From Pseudomonadota bacterium (GTDB lineage Bacteria; Pseudomonadota; Gammaproteobacteria; Xanthomonadales; Rhodanobacteraceae): a DNA stretch of 36,122 nucleotides. A program made the translations under genes and the position numbers. Below are positions 1 to 14,969 of the stretch, piece after piece. The notes beneath the pieces were generated by a model that saw only the letters and a list, made by a program, of their open reading frames with translations, made no database searches and was not told the origin of the DNA. How positions within the stretch are numbered: the stretch's first letter is position 1; every line of letters starts with the position of its first letter. The stretch is taken from the NCBI GenBank assembly GCA_021815695.1, contig JAKAZT010000005.1, forward strand, positions 4,183-40,304, written 5' to 3'.

Positions 1-365
1 CGGCGATGCACACGATCATCATTGCCGACGCGCTGATGGGCCTCGACAACGTGCTCGCCATCGCCGGTGCCTCGCATGGCCGGTTTTCGCTGGTGGTACT
101 CGGCCTGCTGATCAGCGTGCCGCTGGTGGTCTACGGGTCGACCCTGATCCTGAAACTGATTGAGCGATTCCCGATCGTGGTCTATCTCGGCGCCGCCGCC
201 ATCGCCTGGACCGCCGGGCGCATGCTCAGCCATGACCTGCTGACCCGAATCTGGTTCGCGCAGCGTCCGTGGGCCGGCTATGCGCTGGAGGCCGCTCTGG
301 TGCTGGCCCTCTGCGGCGGCGGCTGGTGGCTGCAGCGCCGCGATGCGCGCGGTGTCGCCGGCTGA
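1..365 (+). CDS. TerC/YjbE-family integral membrane protein, C-terminal part (5' end outside window)
   Basis: Frame is open to the window edge; motif ADALMGLDNVLAIAGASHG and several hydrophobic helices typical of TerC family. Confidence 0.75.
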   Translation, partial: AMHTIIIADALMGLDNVLAIAGASHGRFSLVVLGLLISVPLVVYGSTLILKLIERFPIVVYLGAAAIAWTAGRMLSHDLLTRIWFAQRPWAGYALEAALVLALCGGGWWLQRRDARGVAG

Positions 366-411
366 GCGCGGTTGCGGCACGGTGGTGCATCCGACACGGC
401 AATCCTCTTGC

Positions 412-450
412 ACAACGATATTTTATCGTTTTAAGATAATTTATCGTTGT
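412..450. promoter_or_regulatory. Candidate operator/promoter: 9-bp inverted repeat ACAACGATA...TATCGTTGT with an extra internal TATCGTT half-site and GATAAT -10-like box
   Basis: AACGATA at 414-420, TATCGTT at 424-430 and 442-448 in an AT-rich island just upstream of 466. Confidence 0.6.
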
Positions 451-465
451 TCCATGAGGTGTTTC

Positions 466-1035
466 ATGAACCTGTCCGGCTTCCGCCAGCGCCATCCGCG
501 CTGGGCACGCTTCCTGCTGCTCGACGGCAATGTCCCGCCGGAGTCACGGCGAGCCGCACGCTGGTTGATGTCACTGGCAAGCCTTGGGATCTTCTTCACG
601 GCGATCACGACCCTCGGCTCCGTAGCCATGCTGCTGGGGGGCATGCCGAACCCTCAGAGCGTCACCTTCAGGGGATTGCAGGCCCAACTGGCCCACGTTT
701 CCACCACGTGGATCGTGGCGGAAGTACTTGCTGTTTCAGCTGCGCAGGTACTCACGCTGTGGTCGTTACGCCAGCTCGCCAGCGCGTTGCACCACGGCCC
801 TCTGCTGAGCGTCTCTGTTGCGCAGCGATTTCGTACCCTGGGTAACTGGCTGGTGCTCAGCCTGTTGATCGGCTTTCTGTTCGACGTCGTCGATTCCATG
901 AAGGTGCCTGCAGCGCAATTCCATCCCGACGACGGTCTGTTCACTACGGTCATCCTGGCGCTGCTCTGCAGGGCGGTCAGTTCGATCGTGCTCGAAGGCG
1001 TGCGCGCCGCCGACGAAAACCGCGGATTCGTCTGA
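466..1035 (+). CDS. DUF2975-like membrane protein
   Basis: ORF with about four hydrophobic segments; paired with a small XRE-type HTH gene (TGATG overlap), the usual DUF2975 arrangement; ATG at 466 (alternative 454). Confidence 0.7.
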   Translation: MNLSGFRQRHPRWARFLLLDGNVPPESRRAARWLMSLASLGIFFTAITTLGSVAMLLGGMPNPQSVTFRGLQAQLAHVSTTWIVAEVLAVSAAQVLTLWSLRQLASALHHGPLLSVSVAQRFRTLGNWLVLSLLIGFLFDVVDSMKVPAAQFHPDDGLFTTVILALLCRAVSSIVLEGVRAADENRGFV

Positions 1036-1262
1036 TGCCGATCCTCGTCAACCTCGACGTGATGCTGGCGCGGCGCAAGATGAAGTCGAAGGATCTCGCC
1101 GCGCGCATCGGCATCACCGAGGCCAACCTGTCGCTGCTCAAGCAGGGCCGTGTCAAGGGCGTGCGTTTCGAGACCCTGGCGGCGATCTGTGCCGCCTTGC
1201 AATGCCAGCCCGGCGAACTGCTGGAATACCGCGCGGACGGTGGCGATGTCACCGGCGGGTGA
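1035..1262 (+). CDS. Small XRE/Cro-CI family HTH regulator (YozG-like)
   Basis: MPILVNLDVMLARRKMKSKDLAARIGITEANLSLLKQGRVKGVRFETLAAICAALQCQPGELLEY. Confidence 0.85.
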   Translation: MPILVNLDVMLARRKMKSKDLAARIGITEANLSLLKQGRVKGVRFETLAAICAALQCQPGELLEYRADGGDVTGG

Positions 1263-1315
1263 TCGCAGCGCTTGCCGTCGCGCCGGCCAGCGGCGATGAT
1301 CGAACGACCGTTTGA

Positions 1316-3349
<2,034 letters not shown>

Positions 3350-3418
3350 CTCGTGGTGCGCCGCGCGTCGCTCAATGGCGCGGCACATGCGCGCGCCTCG
3401 CCACGCCGCGCGGAAGAC

Positions 3419-4573
3419 TCAGCGCTTCTCGATGGGCGTGAAGGCGCGATCGTCAGGCCCGATGTAGTTGGCGCTGGGGCGGATGATCTTGCCGTCCTCG
3501 CGCTGCTCGATCACGTGTGCGCTCCAGCCCGAGGTGCGCGCGATCACGAACAGCGGCGTGAACATCGCCGTCGGCACGCCCAGCATGTGATAGCTGCTGG
3601 CCGAATACCAGTCGAGATTGGGAAACATCTTCTTGGTCTGCATCATCACCTGCTCGATGCGCTCGGAGACCTCGAACAGGCGCGCATTGCCACCTTCGGC
3701 ACAGAGCTTGCGGCTGATTTCCTTGATGATCGGATTGCGCGGGTCGCCGATCGTGTACACCGGATGGCCAAAGCCGATCACGATATCCTTGCGCTCGACG
3801 CGCGCGCGGATGTCGGTCTCGGCCTCGTCGGCGCTGCGGTAGCGGGCGATGATCTCCATTGCCACCTCGTTGGCGCCGCCGTGCTTGGGACCGCGCAGCG
3901 CACCGATCGCGCCGGTGATCGCCGAGTAGAGGTCCGAGCCGGTACCGGCGATCACGCGCGCGGCGAAGGTGCTGGCGTTGAACTCGTGCTCGGCATACAG
4001 CACCAGCGACTTGTCCAGCGCCTGCGCGTGCAGGTCGCTGGGCTTGCGCCCGTGCAGCAGGTGCAGGAAATGCGCGGCAATCGAGTCGTCGTCGGTTTCG
4101 GTCTCGATGCGCTTGCCGTTATGGCTCCAGTGGTACCAGTACAGCAGCATCGATCCGAAACTGGCCATCAGGCGATCGGCGATGTCGCGCGCGCCGGTGG
4201 GGTTGTGATCGTCCTTCTCGGGCAGCACGGTCCCGAGAACCGAGGCGCCGGTGCGCATCACGTCCATCGGATGCGTGGAGGCCGGCAGCAGCTCCAGCGC
4301 GCCCTTGACCGGCGCGGGCAAGCCGCGCAGGCGCTTGAGCTTGAGCCGGTAGGCGTTGAGTTCAGACCAGGCGGGCAGGTATCCGTGCACCAGCAGATAC
4401 GCGACCTCCTCGAAACCGGCCCGGGTCGCCAGATCATCGATGTCGTAGCCGCGGTAGTGGAGATCGTTGCCGCTGCGACCGACGGTGCAGATCGCGGTAT
4501 TGCCGGCGGCAACACCGGACAGCGCGACCGATTTCTTGGCCTTGGGGAGCATTTGCTGCGCCATGTCACTCAT
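3419..4573 (-). CDS. prpC: 2-methylcitrate synthase / citrate synthase family
   Basis: Citrate synthase motifs ([32 protein letters not shown]) and adjacency to prpB and prpE. Confidence 0.9.
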   Translation of the reverse strand: MSDMAQQMLPKAKKSVALSGVAAGNTAICTVGRSGNDLHYRGYDIDDLATRAGFEEVAYLLVHGYLPAWSELNAYRLKLKRLRGLPAPVKGALELLPASTHPMDVMRTGASVLGTVLPEKDDHNPTGARDIADRLMASFGSMLLYWYHWSHNGKRIETETDDDSIAAHFLHLLHGRKPSDLHAQALDKSLVLYAEHEFNASTFAARVIAGTGSDLYSAITGAIGALRGPKHGGANEVAMEIIARYRSADEAETDIRARVERKDIVIGFGHPVYTIGDPRNPIIKEISRKLCAEGGNARLFEVSERIEQVMMQTKKMFPNLDWYSASSYHMLGVPTAMFTPLFVIARTSGWSAHVIEQREDGKIIRPSANYIGPDDRAFTPIEKR

Positions 4574-4598
4574 CGAAACTGGCCTCCTCGGTTCCCTT

Positions 4599-5492
4599 TC
4601 ACGGTTTTTTTTCGACGTTGCCGAACAGCGCATCCAGCTTGCGCTCATAGTCCCAGTAGCCCAGCGTGTCGTACAGTTCGCTGCGCGTCTGCATGGTCTC
4701 GATCACGGCGCGCTGATGGCCGTCGCGGCGGATGGCGCCGTACACATCGAGCGCCGTCCTGGCCATGGCGCGAAACGCTGACAGCGGATACAGCACCATG
4801 TCGACACCGACCGCCGCCAGTTCCTGCGTGCTCCACAGCGGGGTCCTGCCGAACTCGGTGATGTTGGCCAGCACCGGGACGCCTACGGCGTCCTTGAACG
4901 CGCGGTACATCGACAGCTCGGTGACGGCCTCGGCGAAGATCATGTCGGCGCCGGCCTCGACGCACAGGCGCGCGCGCGTGATCGCCGCGTCCAGACCTTC
5001 AACGGCGATCGCGTCGGTGCGTGCCATGATCACGAAAGCATCATCGCTGCGCGCGTCGACCGCCGCCTTGACGCGGTCGGCCATGTCTTCCTTCGGCACC
5101 AGCTCCTTGCCGGGACGATGGCCGCAGCGCTTGGCCTGTACCTGATCCTCGATATGCACCGCACCGGCACCGACGCGGATCATGGTCCTGATCGCGCGCG
5201 CGATGTTGAATGCTCCGCCCCAGCCGGTGTCGATGTCGACCAGCACCGGCAGGTCGGTCACGCCGGTCAGGCGCTCGACGTCGATGGCGACATCCTCGAG
5301 CGTGGTGATGCCGAGGTCGGGAATGCCACGGCTGCAGGCGGCGACGCCGCCACCGGACACGTACAGGGCCCTGAAGCCGCTGGCAGCGGCGAGCCGACCG
5401 GCGTAGGCATTGACCGCGCCGACGATCTGCAGCGGTTTTTCGGCGGCGACGGCGGCGCGAAAACGCGCCCCCGGAGTAAGGGTCAGGCTCAT
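4599..5492 (-). CDS. prpB: Methylisocitrate lyase
   Basis: ICL/PEPM family: [48 protein letters not shown]. Confidence 0.93.
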   Translation of the reverse strand: MSLTLTPGARFRAAVAAEKPLQIVGAVNAYAGRLAAASGFRALYVSGGGVAACSRGIPDLGITTLEDVAIDVERLTGVTDLPVLVDIDTGWGGAFNIARAIRTMIRVGAGAVHIEDQVQAKRCGHRPGKELVPKEDMADRVKAAVDARSDDAFVIMARTDAIAVEGLDAAITRARLCVEAGADMIFAEAVTELSMYRAFKDAVGVPVLANITEFGRTPLWSTQELAAVGVDMVLYPLSAFRAMARTALDVYGAIRRDGHQRAVIETMQTRSELYDTLGYWDYERKLDALFGNVEKKP

Positions 5493-5574
5493 GCAGCCTC
5501 CACGGCAAACCGCGATTTTAGCTGATCTGGCTCGCGCCCTGCCCCGGCGCCCGCGTCCGTTTGCGCGCCGCGGC

Positions 5575-7476
5575 TTACGCGTGCCACTCCGGTCCGCGCA
5601 CCAGGGCGCGCTTGATCTCCTCCAGCGCGCCGGGATCGTCAAGGGTGGACAGATCGCCGGGATCCGTCTGCTGCGTCAGCGCCAGCAGCGAACGCCGCAC
5701 CAGCTTGCCCGAGCGCGTCTTCGGCAACGCGTTGACCACGTACACCCGCGCCGGCCGGGCGACGCCGCCCAGCATCGACGTGACGCGCTCGACCATGCCG
5801 GCGGCGGCGGCTTCGCGCGCGACGGCATCCGCCGCCGCGTTGCGCAGCGTCGCGAACACTACCGGCACCTGGCCCTTGATCTCGTCGGCGGCACCGATTA
5901 CCGCGACCTCGGCCACCGCCGGATGCGTGGACACCGCTTCCTCGATCTCGCGCGTGCCGAGCCGGTGCCCGGCCACGTTGATCACATCGTCGGTGCGCCC
6001 GAGGATGAAAAAATAGCCGTCACGATCGCGGATGGCCCAGTCCAGCGAGCTGTACAGCAGCTCCTTGAAGTGGCTGAAATAGCTTTTGAGAAAACGCGCG
6101 TCGTCGCCCCAGATCGTGGTCAGGCAGCCCGGCGGCAGCGGCGGCTGGATCACCAGCACGCCCTTCTCGTCGGGACCGGCCTCGTCGCCGGTGATCTCGT
6201 TGATCACCCGCAGCCGGTAACCGAAATTGGGCAGGCCGGGCGAGCCGAACCTGACCGGCTTGAGGTCCAGCCCCGGCTGCAGACACAGCACCGGCCAGCC
6301 GGTCTCGGTCTGCCAGTAGTTGTCGATCACCGGCTTTCCGAGACCCTCGCTGATCCACGTCGCGGTGGGCTCGTCCAGTGGTTCGCCGGCCAGGAACAGC
6401 CACTTGAGCTGCGACAGATCGTGCCTTTTCAGCCAGGCCGGGTCCTGTTTTTTCAGCACCCGGATCGCGGTCGGCGAGGAGAACATCGTGCGCACGCCGT
6501 ACTCGGCGCAGAGCTGCCACCAGATCCCGGGATCGGGATGCGTCGGCAAGCCCTCGTACAGCAGGCTGGTGGCACCGACGATCAGCGGGCCGTAGACGTT
6601 GTAGCTGTGGCCCACCGCCCAGCCGACGTCGGAGGTCGAGAACATCACCTGCCCCGGACCGACGTCGAACACCGTGCGCATCGACAGCGCCAGCGCCACC
6701 GCGTAGCCGCCGACGTCACGCTGCACACCCTTGGGTTTGCCGGTGGTCCCCGAGGTGTAGAGCAGATAGCTCGGCGCGTTCGACTCCAGCCACGCCACCG
6801 GCACCTCGGCGTCGCGATGCTTCTCGCGCAGCGGCGCGTAGTCGATGTCGCGGCCGGTGATCATCGCCGGATCGGGGTCGAGGCCGCGGCGCACCAGCAG
6901 CACCTTCGGCGGCGGCGTGCGCGCCTGCGCGCAGGCCTCGTCCACCAGTGGCTTGTAGCGGATCACCTTGCCGGCACGCATGCCGGCATCGGCGGCGATC
7001 AGCAGCCTGGGCTGCGCGTCATCGATGCGCAGCGCGAGGTTGTGCGCGGCAAAGCCGCCGAACACCACCGAGTGGATCGCGCCGATGCGCGCGCAGGCCA
7101 GCATGGCGAACACCGCCTCGGCCATGTTCGGCATGTAGATCACCACGCGGTCGCCGCGACCGACGCCCAGCTCCAGCAGCGCTGCCGCAAAGGCATTCAC
7201 CTCGCGGTGCAGCTCGCGATAGGTGACGCTGCGGGTGACGCCGGTCTCGGTCGAGATCGCCACCAGCGCCGGCTGGTCCGGGCGCGCGGCCAGGTGGCGA
7301 TCGACGGCGTTGTAGCAGAGGTTGGTTTCGCCACCGGCGAACCAGGCGCGAAACGGCGGTTCGGCATCGTCGAGAATGCGCGCGGGCGGCCGGTGCCAGT
7401 GGATCGCGCGCGCCTCCTCGGCCCAGAACGCCTCGGGCTGCTCGATCGAACGGCGATACAGGTCCTCGTAGCGCAT
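5575..7476 (-). CDS. prpE: Propionyl-CoA synthetase (acyl-CoA synthetase family)
   Basis: [27 protein letters not shown] start; [24 protein letters not shown]-terminal [10 protein letters not shown]; next to prpBC. Confidence 0.9.
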   Translation of the reverse strand: MRYEDLYRRSIEQPEAFWAEEARAIHWHRPPARILDDAEPPFRAWFAGGETNLCYNAVDRHLAARPDQPALVAISTETGVTRSVTYRELHREVNAFAAALLELGVGRGDRVVIYMPNMAEAVFAMLACARIGAIHSVVFGGFAAHNLALRIDDAQPRLLIAADAGMRAGKVIRYKPLVDEACAQARTPPPKVLLVRRGLDPDPAMITGRDIDYAPLREKHRDAEVPVAWLESNAPSYLLYTSGTTGKPKGVQRDVGGYAVALALSMRTVFDVGPGQVMFSTSDVGWAVGHSYNVYGPLIVGATSLLYEGLPTHPDPGIWWQLCAEYGVRTMFSSPTAIRVLKKQDPAWLKRHDLSQLKWLFLAGEPLDEPTATWISEGLGKPVIDNYWQTETGWPVLCLQPGLDLKPVRFGSPGLPNFGYRLRVINEITGDEAGPDEKGVLVIQPPLPPGCLTTIWGDDARFLKSYFSHFKELLYSSLDWAIRDRDGYFFILGRTDDVINVAGHRLGTREIEEAVSTHPAVAEVAVIGAADEIKGQVPVVFATLRNAAADAVAREAAAAGMVERVTSMLGGVARPARVYVVNALPKTRSGKLVRRSLLALTQQTDPGDLSTLDDPGALEEIKRALVRGPEWHA

Positions 7477-7644
7477 CGCGGCCGCTCCGCCATCAGCTGC
7501 TGACCAGCCTAGTGCAGGTGCGCTGCGCACGCGGTGCGACCATGGTCGAAGCGGCACATCGTCGCGAATGTCCGGCAAGCGCGGCCTGAGCCGCGCGAAC
7601 GCCCGCATGACAAGGACGGCCGAAACCGCAGGTGCCCACAAGAC

Positions 7645-7666
7645 AAGGGCGGCCGAGGCCGCCCTT
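7645..7666 (-). terminator. Perfect 10-bp hairpin (AAGGGCGGCC GA GGCCGCCCTT), probable terminator of mdh
   Basis: Inverted repeat 7645-7654 / 7657-7666 directly downstream of the mdh stop; weak T-tract. Confidence 0.5.
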
Positions 7667-7692
7667 GGTACCCGCCCATGCAAACAGCGGAT

Positions 7693-8679
7693 TCAGCGCG
7701 CGGCGAACAGATGCTCGACGCCGGCGCGCTCCTCGCGCAGTTCCCTGTCGGTCGCGTCCATGCGCGCTCGCGAGAAGTCATTGATCGCGAGGCCCTGCAC
7801 GATCGCGTACTGACCGTTCCTGCAGGTGACGGGATAGCCGTAGATCACGCCGGGCGCGATGCCGTAGCTGCCGTCGGAAGGAATGCCCATCGACACCCAG
7901 TCGCCGTCCGTGGTACCCAGCGCCCAGCTGCGCATGTGGTCGATCGCCGCCGTTGCCGCCGAGGCGGCCGACGACGCGCCGCGCGCCTTGATGATGGCCG
8001 CGCCGCGCTGCTGCACGGTCGGAATGAAGTCCTTCTCGTACCAGACCGGATCAACCAGCGACAGCGCCGGCTGGCCCTTGACCGTGGCGTGGTGGATGTC
8101 GGGGTACTGGGTCGAGCTGTGATTGCCCCAGATGATGGCACGCTTGACGTCGGTGCTGTGCGCACCGGTCTTCCCGGCCAGCTGCGACAGCGCGCGGTTG
8201 TGGTCGAGGCGCACCATCGCGGTGAAGCACTTCGGATCGAGATCCGGCGCGTTGGACTGCGCGATCAGGGCATTGGTGTTGGCCGGATTGCCGACCACCA
8301 GCACCTTGACGTCGCGCCGCGCGTGCGCATTCAGCGCACGGCCCTGCGGCGCGAAGATCGCGCCGTTGGCCTCGAGCAGATCCTTGCGCTCCATGCCCGG
8401 TCCGCGCGGACGCGCGCCGACCAGCAGTGCGTAGCCGACATCCTTGAAGGCCACGTTGACGTCGTCGGTGGCGACGATGCCGCGCAGCAGCGGGAATGCG
8501 CAGTCGTCGAGTTCCATCGCCACGCCGTTCAGAGCCGGCAATGCCGGCGTGATCTCGAGCAGGTGCAGGATCACCGGCTGGTCGGGACCGAGCATCTCGC
8601 CGGAGGCGATGCGAAACAGCAGGGCATAGCCGATCTGGCCGGCTGCGCCGGTGACGGCAACGCGGATGGGAGATTTCAT
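7693..8679 (-). CDS. mdh: Malate dehydrogenase
   Basis: [56 protein letters not shown]. Confidence 0.96.
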   Translation of the reverse strand: MKSPIRVAVTGAAGQIGYALLFRIASGEMLGPDQPVILHLLEITPALPALNGVAMELDDCAFPLLRGIVATDDVNVAFKDVGYALLVGARPRGPGMERKDLLEANGAIFAPQGRALNAHARRDVKVLVVGNPANTNALIAQSNAPDLDPKCFTAMVRLDHNRALSQLAGKTGAHSTDVKRAIIWGNHSSTQYPDIHHATVKGQPALSLVDPVWYEKDFIPTVQQRGAAIIKARGASSAASAATAAIDHMRSWALGTTDGDWVSMGIPSDGSYGIAPGVIYGYPVTCRNGQYAIVQGLAINDFSRARMDATDRELREERAGVEHLFAAR

Positions 8680-8962
8680 CGTGGGGACTCCATGGGGTGA
8701 GGCGGGGAGAGATTCGGGACCCGGATTCAGGCGCCCGTGGCTCAGTGCGCCACGTGCGCTGGGCAAACTTGCCGATCCTTAATCCGCTCGGCGGGTCGAA
8801 CTCGTGCGGGAACGACACTCGGGACGCGATCCGGTGCGGGCATCTGCAGTCTTCGCGCGAATCGCGGATCGGCGTTGCGTGGCGTCTGGATTGATGTCGA
8901 AGTCGCTCGTCATCAGTTCGTGATCTCTGCCTTTCCGGGTCCCGGGATATCGGGTTCCGTCC

Positions 8963-10162
8963 TCACTGCAACTCGGCAAAAAACTCGGTAATCCGCTTCA
9001 GCCCCGCATCAAGCTGCGGCAACGGGCAGGTGTAGGAGATGCGCAGTGCGCGCGGTTCGCCGAACGCCGAACCGGGCACGCAGGCCACGCCCTTCGACTC
9101 CAGCAAGGCCGCGCAAAAATCGACGTCATTGCCGATGCGCGTGCCGCCGTGCCGCTTGCCGAACGCGGATGAGATGTCGGGGAACGCATAGAACGCACCC
9201 TGCGGTCGCGGGCAGGATACGCCCGGGATCGCCGTCAGGGCCGCCACCACGCGATCGCGGCGCTGCGCGAAATCGGCGCACTGGCGCTCGGTCACATCCT
9301 GCGGACCGCTGAACGCGGCGACCGCCGCGGCGGTGGTGATCTCGGGGATGTTGGTGATGTGGTTGGAGTTGAGCGTGACCACGGCCTTGGCCACCGCGGC
9401 CGGCCCGGCCATGAAGCCGACGCGCCAGCCGGGCATGCCGTAGGTCTTCGACAGCGAGTCGATGAAGATCGTGCGCTCACGCAACTCCGGCCGCGAATGC
9501 ACGAAGTTGTGGTAGCCCAGGCCGTCGAACACCATGCGGTGATAGATGTCGTCGGTGATGATCCAGGTGTCCGGCTTGCGCGCCAGCACCGAGGCCAGCG
9601 CGGCGATTTCCTCGCGCGTGTAGACCATCCCGGTCGGATTGGACGGATTGTTGAACAGGAACACCCGGGTCGCCGGCGTGATCGCGGCGTCGAGCTGGTC
9701 CGGCGTCAGCTTGTAGTGCTGCGACGGCGGGCACGGCAGCAGCCTGACCCTGGCGCCGACGATGTCCGCGATGTCGAGATAGCTGGTCCAGTACGGCGTG
9801 GGGAAGGCGATCTCGTCGCCTTCGTCCAGCAGCGCCTCGGCCAGGTTGTAGATCACCTGCTTGGCGCCGACGCCGACCGCGATGTTCTCGCGCTGGTAGC
9901 CGGGCAGGCCGGCGCGCGCCAGGTGCGCGATGAAGGCGTCGAGCAGATCGTCGCGGCCGCGATTGGAGCCGTACTGGCCGGTGTCGGCATCCAGCGCCTT
10001 GCGCGCGGCCTCGTAGACGTGCGGCCCGGGCAGGAAATTGGGCACGCCGATCGAGAAGTTGACGATGTCGCGGCCTTCGGCCTTGAGTTTCCTGGCCTTG
10101 TCCGCGATCACCATGATCGCGCTGGGCTTGGCGCGGCTCATGCGCTGGGCGAGCTTGAGCAT
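8963..10162 (-). CDS. Pyridoxal-phosphate dependent class I aminotransferase (aspartate aminotransferase-like)
   Basis: NNPSNPTGMVYTREE; SLSKTYGMPGWRVGFMAGP; RISYTCPLPQLDAGLKRI. Confidence 0.9.
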   Translation of the reverse strand: MLKLAQRMSRAKPSAIMVIADKARKLKAEGRDIVNFSIGVPNFLPGPHVYEAARKALDADTGQYGSNRGRDDLLDAFIAHLARAGLPGYQRENIAVGVGAKQVIYNLAEALLDEGDEIAFPTPYWTSYLDIADIVGARVRLLPCPPSQHYKLTPDQLDAAITPATRVFLFNNPSNPTGMVYTREEIAALASVLARKPDTWIITDDIYHRMVFDGLGYHNFVHSRPELRERTIFIDSLSKTYGMPGWRVGFMAGPAAVAKAVVTLNSNHITNIPEITTAAAVAAFSGPQDVTERQCADFAQRRDRVVAALTAIPGVSCPRPQGAFYAFPDISSAFGKRHGGTRIGNDVDFCAALLESKGVACVPGSAFGEPRALRISYTCPLPQLDAGLKRITEFFAELQ

Positions 10163-10342
10163 CGGGAACCCTCGCACGATGGAAAAGGCGAATGTTATCA
10201 CGCAGCTTGCGCGCATCCGTGGCGTCAGATCGCGATGCGACACCCGCTGCGACCGTTCGCGGCAGGCTGCGCGCCGACGGCTGGATCCGAGGCACGCATT
10301 GCCGGCGCGCCGCGCATCGCGCACCGGATGGCACAGCCGAGA

Positions 10343-10852
<510 letters not shown>

Positions 10853-10907
10853 GCGGGCGTTCCGTGGCGAATGGAAACGCGCACGGTAGCCGCAAGTCGC
10901 GCCGCTG

Positions 10908-12650
10908 TCAGCCGGCCACCGGCCAGCCCAGGTTTTTGCGGCTGAGCGACCCGGGCCCGCGCGGCAGCGTGTGCGGTTGCGCGGGCTGGGTCAGCGGCTT
11001 GCCGCTCAGCAGGTGGTCGTACACCTGATCCAGCGCACGATAGCCGTAGGGCAGCAGCGGCACGTGACGGTCGCCGAAACCGGGCAGCGGCAGGAACGCG
11101 TCGAAGTGCTGGGCATACGGCACCCACCAGGCCAGCGGATGGCGTCCCTCGGCGCGCAGCCAGGCGACATAGGGCTGCGAGCCGAACGCCGGCGGCAGCA
11201 GGCCGTCGGCGGCGCCGTGGATCACCCAGATCGGCAGGTCGCGGCGCGGCAGACGCACCGCGGTCGCGGCGACCGACGCGTGCAGACGGCGGACATCGGC
11301 GCCGTCACCGGTCCACAGCTCGCGCAGGCAGCGCAGGCCGGGGGCGGCCGGATCCGCGCCGGACGCGAGCGAATCGCGGATGACTACACCCGAGCCGGGC
11401 GCGATGCCGGCGGCCTCGGCCCACCACGCCGCGCGCACCGTGGCCGCGTTTTCGTTGGGTGGCACGGCGAGTGCAAAACCGTAGCCGCAGGGCATGGCGC
11501 CGACGCCGGCGCGCAGGTACGAGGAGGCGTAGGTCACCGCGATGGCGCGCCAGAGGTCAAACGCCACCGAACTCGCCGCGGTGGCGATCGCGTCATCCGT
11601 CCAGCCCGAGGCGTGCAGCATGGCCAGCGCCTGCCCCGCCTGCGCCGCGAGCGTGTCGCCGCGGACCGTACCCGCGGCACGCAGGGTGGCGCAGCGCGCG
11701 AGCGTGGCCGGCGGCAGCGTGCCGTCCGGCAGCCGTGCCAGCGGCGTGGCGTTGAAGCGCGCCGCGGCCAGCGCACAGGGCATCAGCCACGCCGCCTCGG
11801 TCGCGTAGTCGTAGAGCGCGCGGCCTTGACCGGGCGTGTTGACATTGGGTTCCAGCGCCACCACCGCATCGAGCACGTGCGCGTCGTCGAGTCCCGCCGC
11901 CTGCAGCACGGCACCGCCGCCGTTGGACAGGCCGGTGGCGATGATGCGCGTGTTCGCGGCCGTGAACGGCGCCTGCGCCGGGAAGGCGCGATCGAGCATG
12001 GCCAGACCGAAGGCCACGGTCTGCAGCACGTCACGGCCCCAGTCGGCCTCGGGGTTGTCGCCGCAATGGGCGTGCTTGATCGCGATACCGGCGTCCGCGT
12101 CATGGTGTCCGGGCTCGAACGCGAGCTGCGCCGCTCCGGCCTTGGTGCGGGTGCCGTCCAGCGTGACGCCGGTTGCGTCGGTGGTATCGAAGTAGTCGCT
12201 GCCGGTGCCCTTGTCGGTGCAGGCCACCGCGCAGCCGCGCGGCAGGCCCCAGGCGCCGGCCAGCGCGATCGCGCCGTAGACGCCGCGCGAGCCGGACGAA
12301 GCCGTGACCACCAGACAGCGCGCCGTGGCGTCGAAGGCGTCCGGCACCTGCACCAGCACGCGATGCGGAGCGCGCGCGCCGGGAATGCGCGCCAGGGCGT
12401 GGTACTCGCGCCCCGGCACCCCGGTCACGGCACCGTAGACGCTGCCGTATCCGCCCAGCGGGCCGAGATCGGCGATGCCTTTCCAGCTCATCTGGATCGC
12501 TCGCCGGCGCAGCTCCGCCGGTGTCGGCTGCGCGGGGTCCGCGAACGCGGCCGGCGCGCCGCGCAGACCTGCGAGGCCGAGCCCTGCGCTGAGCAGATCG
12601 TCGTTCTGGCGATGTACGGTCTCGCGCACCGGGCAGATCAGAAAATCCAT
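10908..12650 (-). CDS. 3-hydroxybutyrate oligomer hydrolase family protein (3HBOH)
   Basis: [34 protein letters not shown]; lipase-type box GLSNGGG; C-terminal [13 protein letters not shown]. Start uncertain: ORF is open to 12809. Confidence 0.8.
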   Translation of the reverse strand: MDFLICPVRETVHRQNDDLLSAGLGLAGLRGAPAAFADPAQPTPAELRRRAIQMSWKGIADLGPLGGYGSVYGAVTGVPGREYHALARIPGARAPHRVLVQVPDAFDATARCLVVTASSGSRGVYGAIALAGAWGLPRGCAVACTDKGTGSDYFDTTDATGVTLDGTRTKAGAAQLAFEPGHHDADAGIAIKHAHCGDNPEADWGRDVLQTVAFGLAMLDRAFPAQAPFTAANTRIIATGLSNGGGAVLQAAGLDDAHVLDAVVALEPNVNTPGQGRALYDYATEAAWLMPCALAAARFNATPLARLPDGTLPPATLARCATLRAAGTVRGDTLAAQAGQALAMLHASGWTDDAIATAASSVAFDLWRAIAVTYASSYLRAGVGAMPCGYGFALAVPPNENAATVRAAWWAEAAGIAPGSGVVIRDSLASGADPAAPGLRCLRELWTGDGADVRRLHASVAATAVRLPRRDLPIWVIHGAADGLLPPAFGSQPYVAWLRAEGRHPLAWWVPYAQHFDAFLPLPGFGDRHVPLLPYGYRALDQVYDHLLSGKPLTQPAQPHTLPRGPGSLSRKNLGWPVAG

Positions 12651-12931
12651 GGCCGTGCCCCCGGCGGTCGCGTCAGTGCCAAGGCGAGCGAAATCGCCAT
12701 GCGCCTCATGAAACTGCGCCTCTTGAACGGAATCTAGCAGTTCCGGCGTCAGCGGCCGGTGCACGCGGGCCCGCTGCCGGAGCAGCAATACCCGACCGGC
12801 GTCGCGCACCCCGACTGCTGCGCTGGGAACAACTCGGAGTGAGCGTCACCAGCCTCTGTTGCGCCCCGGACGGCTGCTGCGCGAGCGAGGCTCGTTCAGC
12901 GAGGCCGTGGCCGCCGGGCGCCGCGCCCCGC

Positions 12932-12937
12932 TATACT
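12932..12937 (+). promoter_or_regulatory. Candidate sigma70 -10 box (TATACT) for bipA
   Basis: TATACT in an otherwise GC-rich region about 55 nt upstream of the bipA ATG; no clear -35. Confidence 0.4.
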
Positions 12938-12989
12938 CGGCAGTCCACTCCATTGTCAGGCGCCCGGATGCAAAGCCGGGCGACGCCGC

Positions 12990-14810
<1,821 letters not shown>

Positions 14811-14815
14811 GCGCC

Positions 14816-14834
14816 CTGCCGTCGCGCGCGGCAG
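14816..14834 (+). terminator. GC-rich hairpin CTGCCG-N7-CGGCAG just after typA
   Basis: Inverted repeat 6 nt downstream of the stop codon; no T-tract, so termination is uncertain. Confidence 0.35.
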
Positions 14835-14912
14835 GCGCCGTGGCGCACCGTGCTCCGTGCTGCTGTCTTGGCGGCGCGGATTACGTCTTGCACAAGCGTC
14901 CAGGCCGTCTCG

Positions 14913-14934
14913 ACACAATCTTTCACAATTGTGT
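14913..14934. promoter_or_regulatory. Candidate operator: ACACAAT-N8-ATTGTGT with inner CACAATTGTG palindrome
   Basis: Two nested palindromes in an AT-rich patch 36 nt upstream of the 14970 start. Confidence 0.5.
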
Positions 14935-14969
14935 TATCACGACTCCGGGCCACCCCTGGAGAACCCGTC

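Noticed and set aside
5410-7503. 697-aa plus-strand ORF
   Set aside because: Antisense to prpE; His/Arg/Ala-rich composition.
8680-8962. 283-bp gap between mdh and the aminotransferase with small ORFs
   Set aside because: Short frames without conserved features or clear RBS; no convincing RNA structure seen.
10971-12737. 588-aa plus-strand ORF
   Set aside because: Antisense to the 3HB oligomer hydrolase, which has a recognisable family signature.
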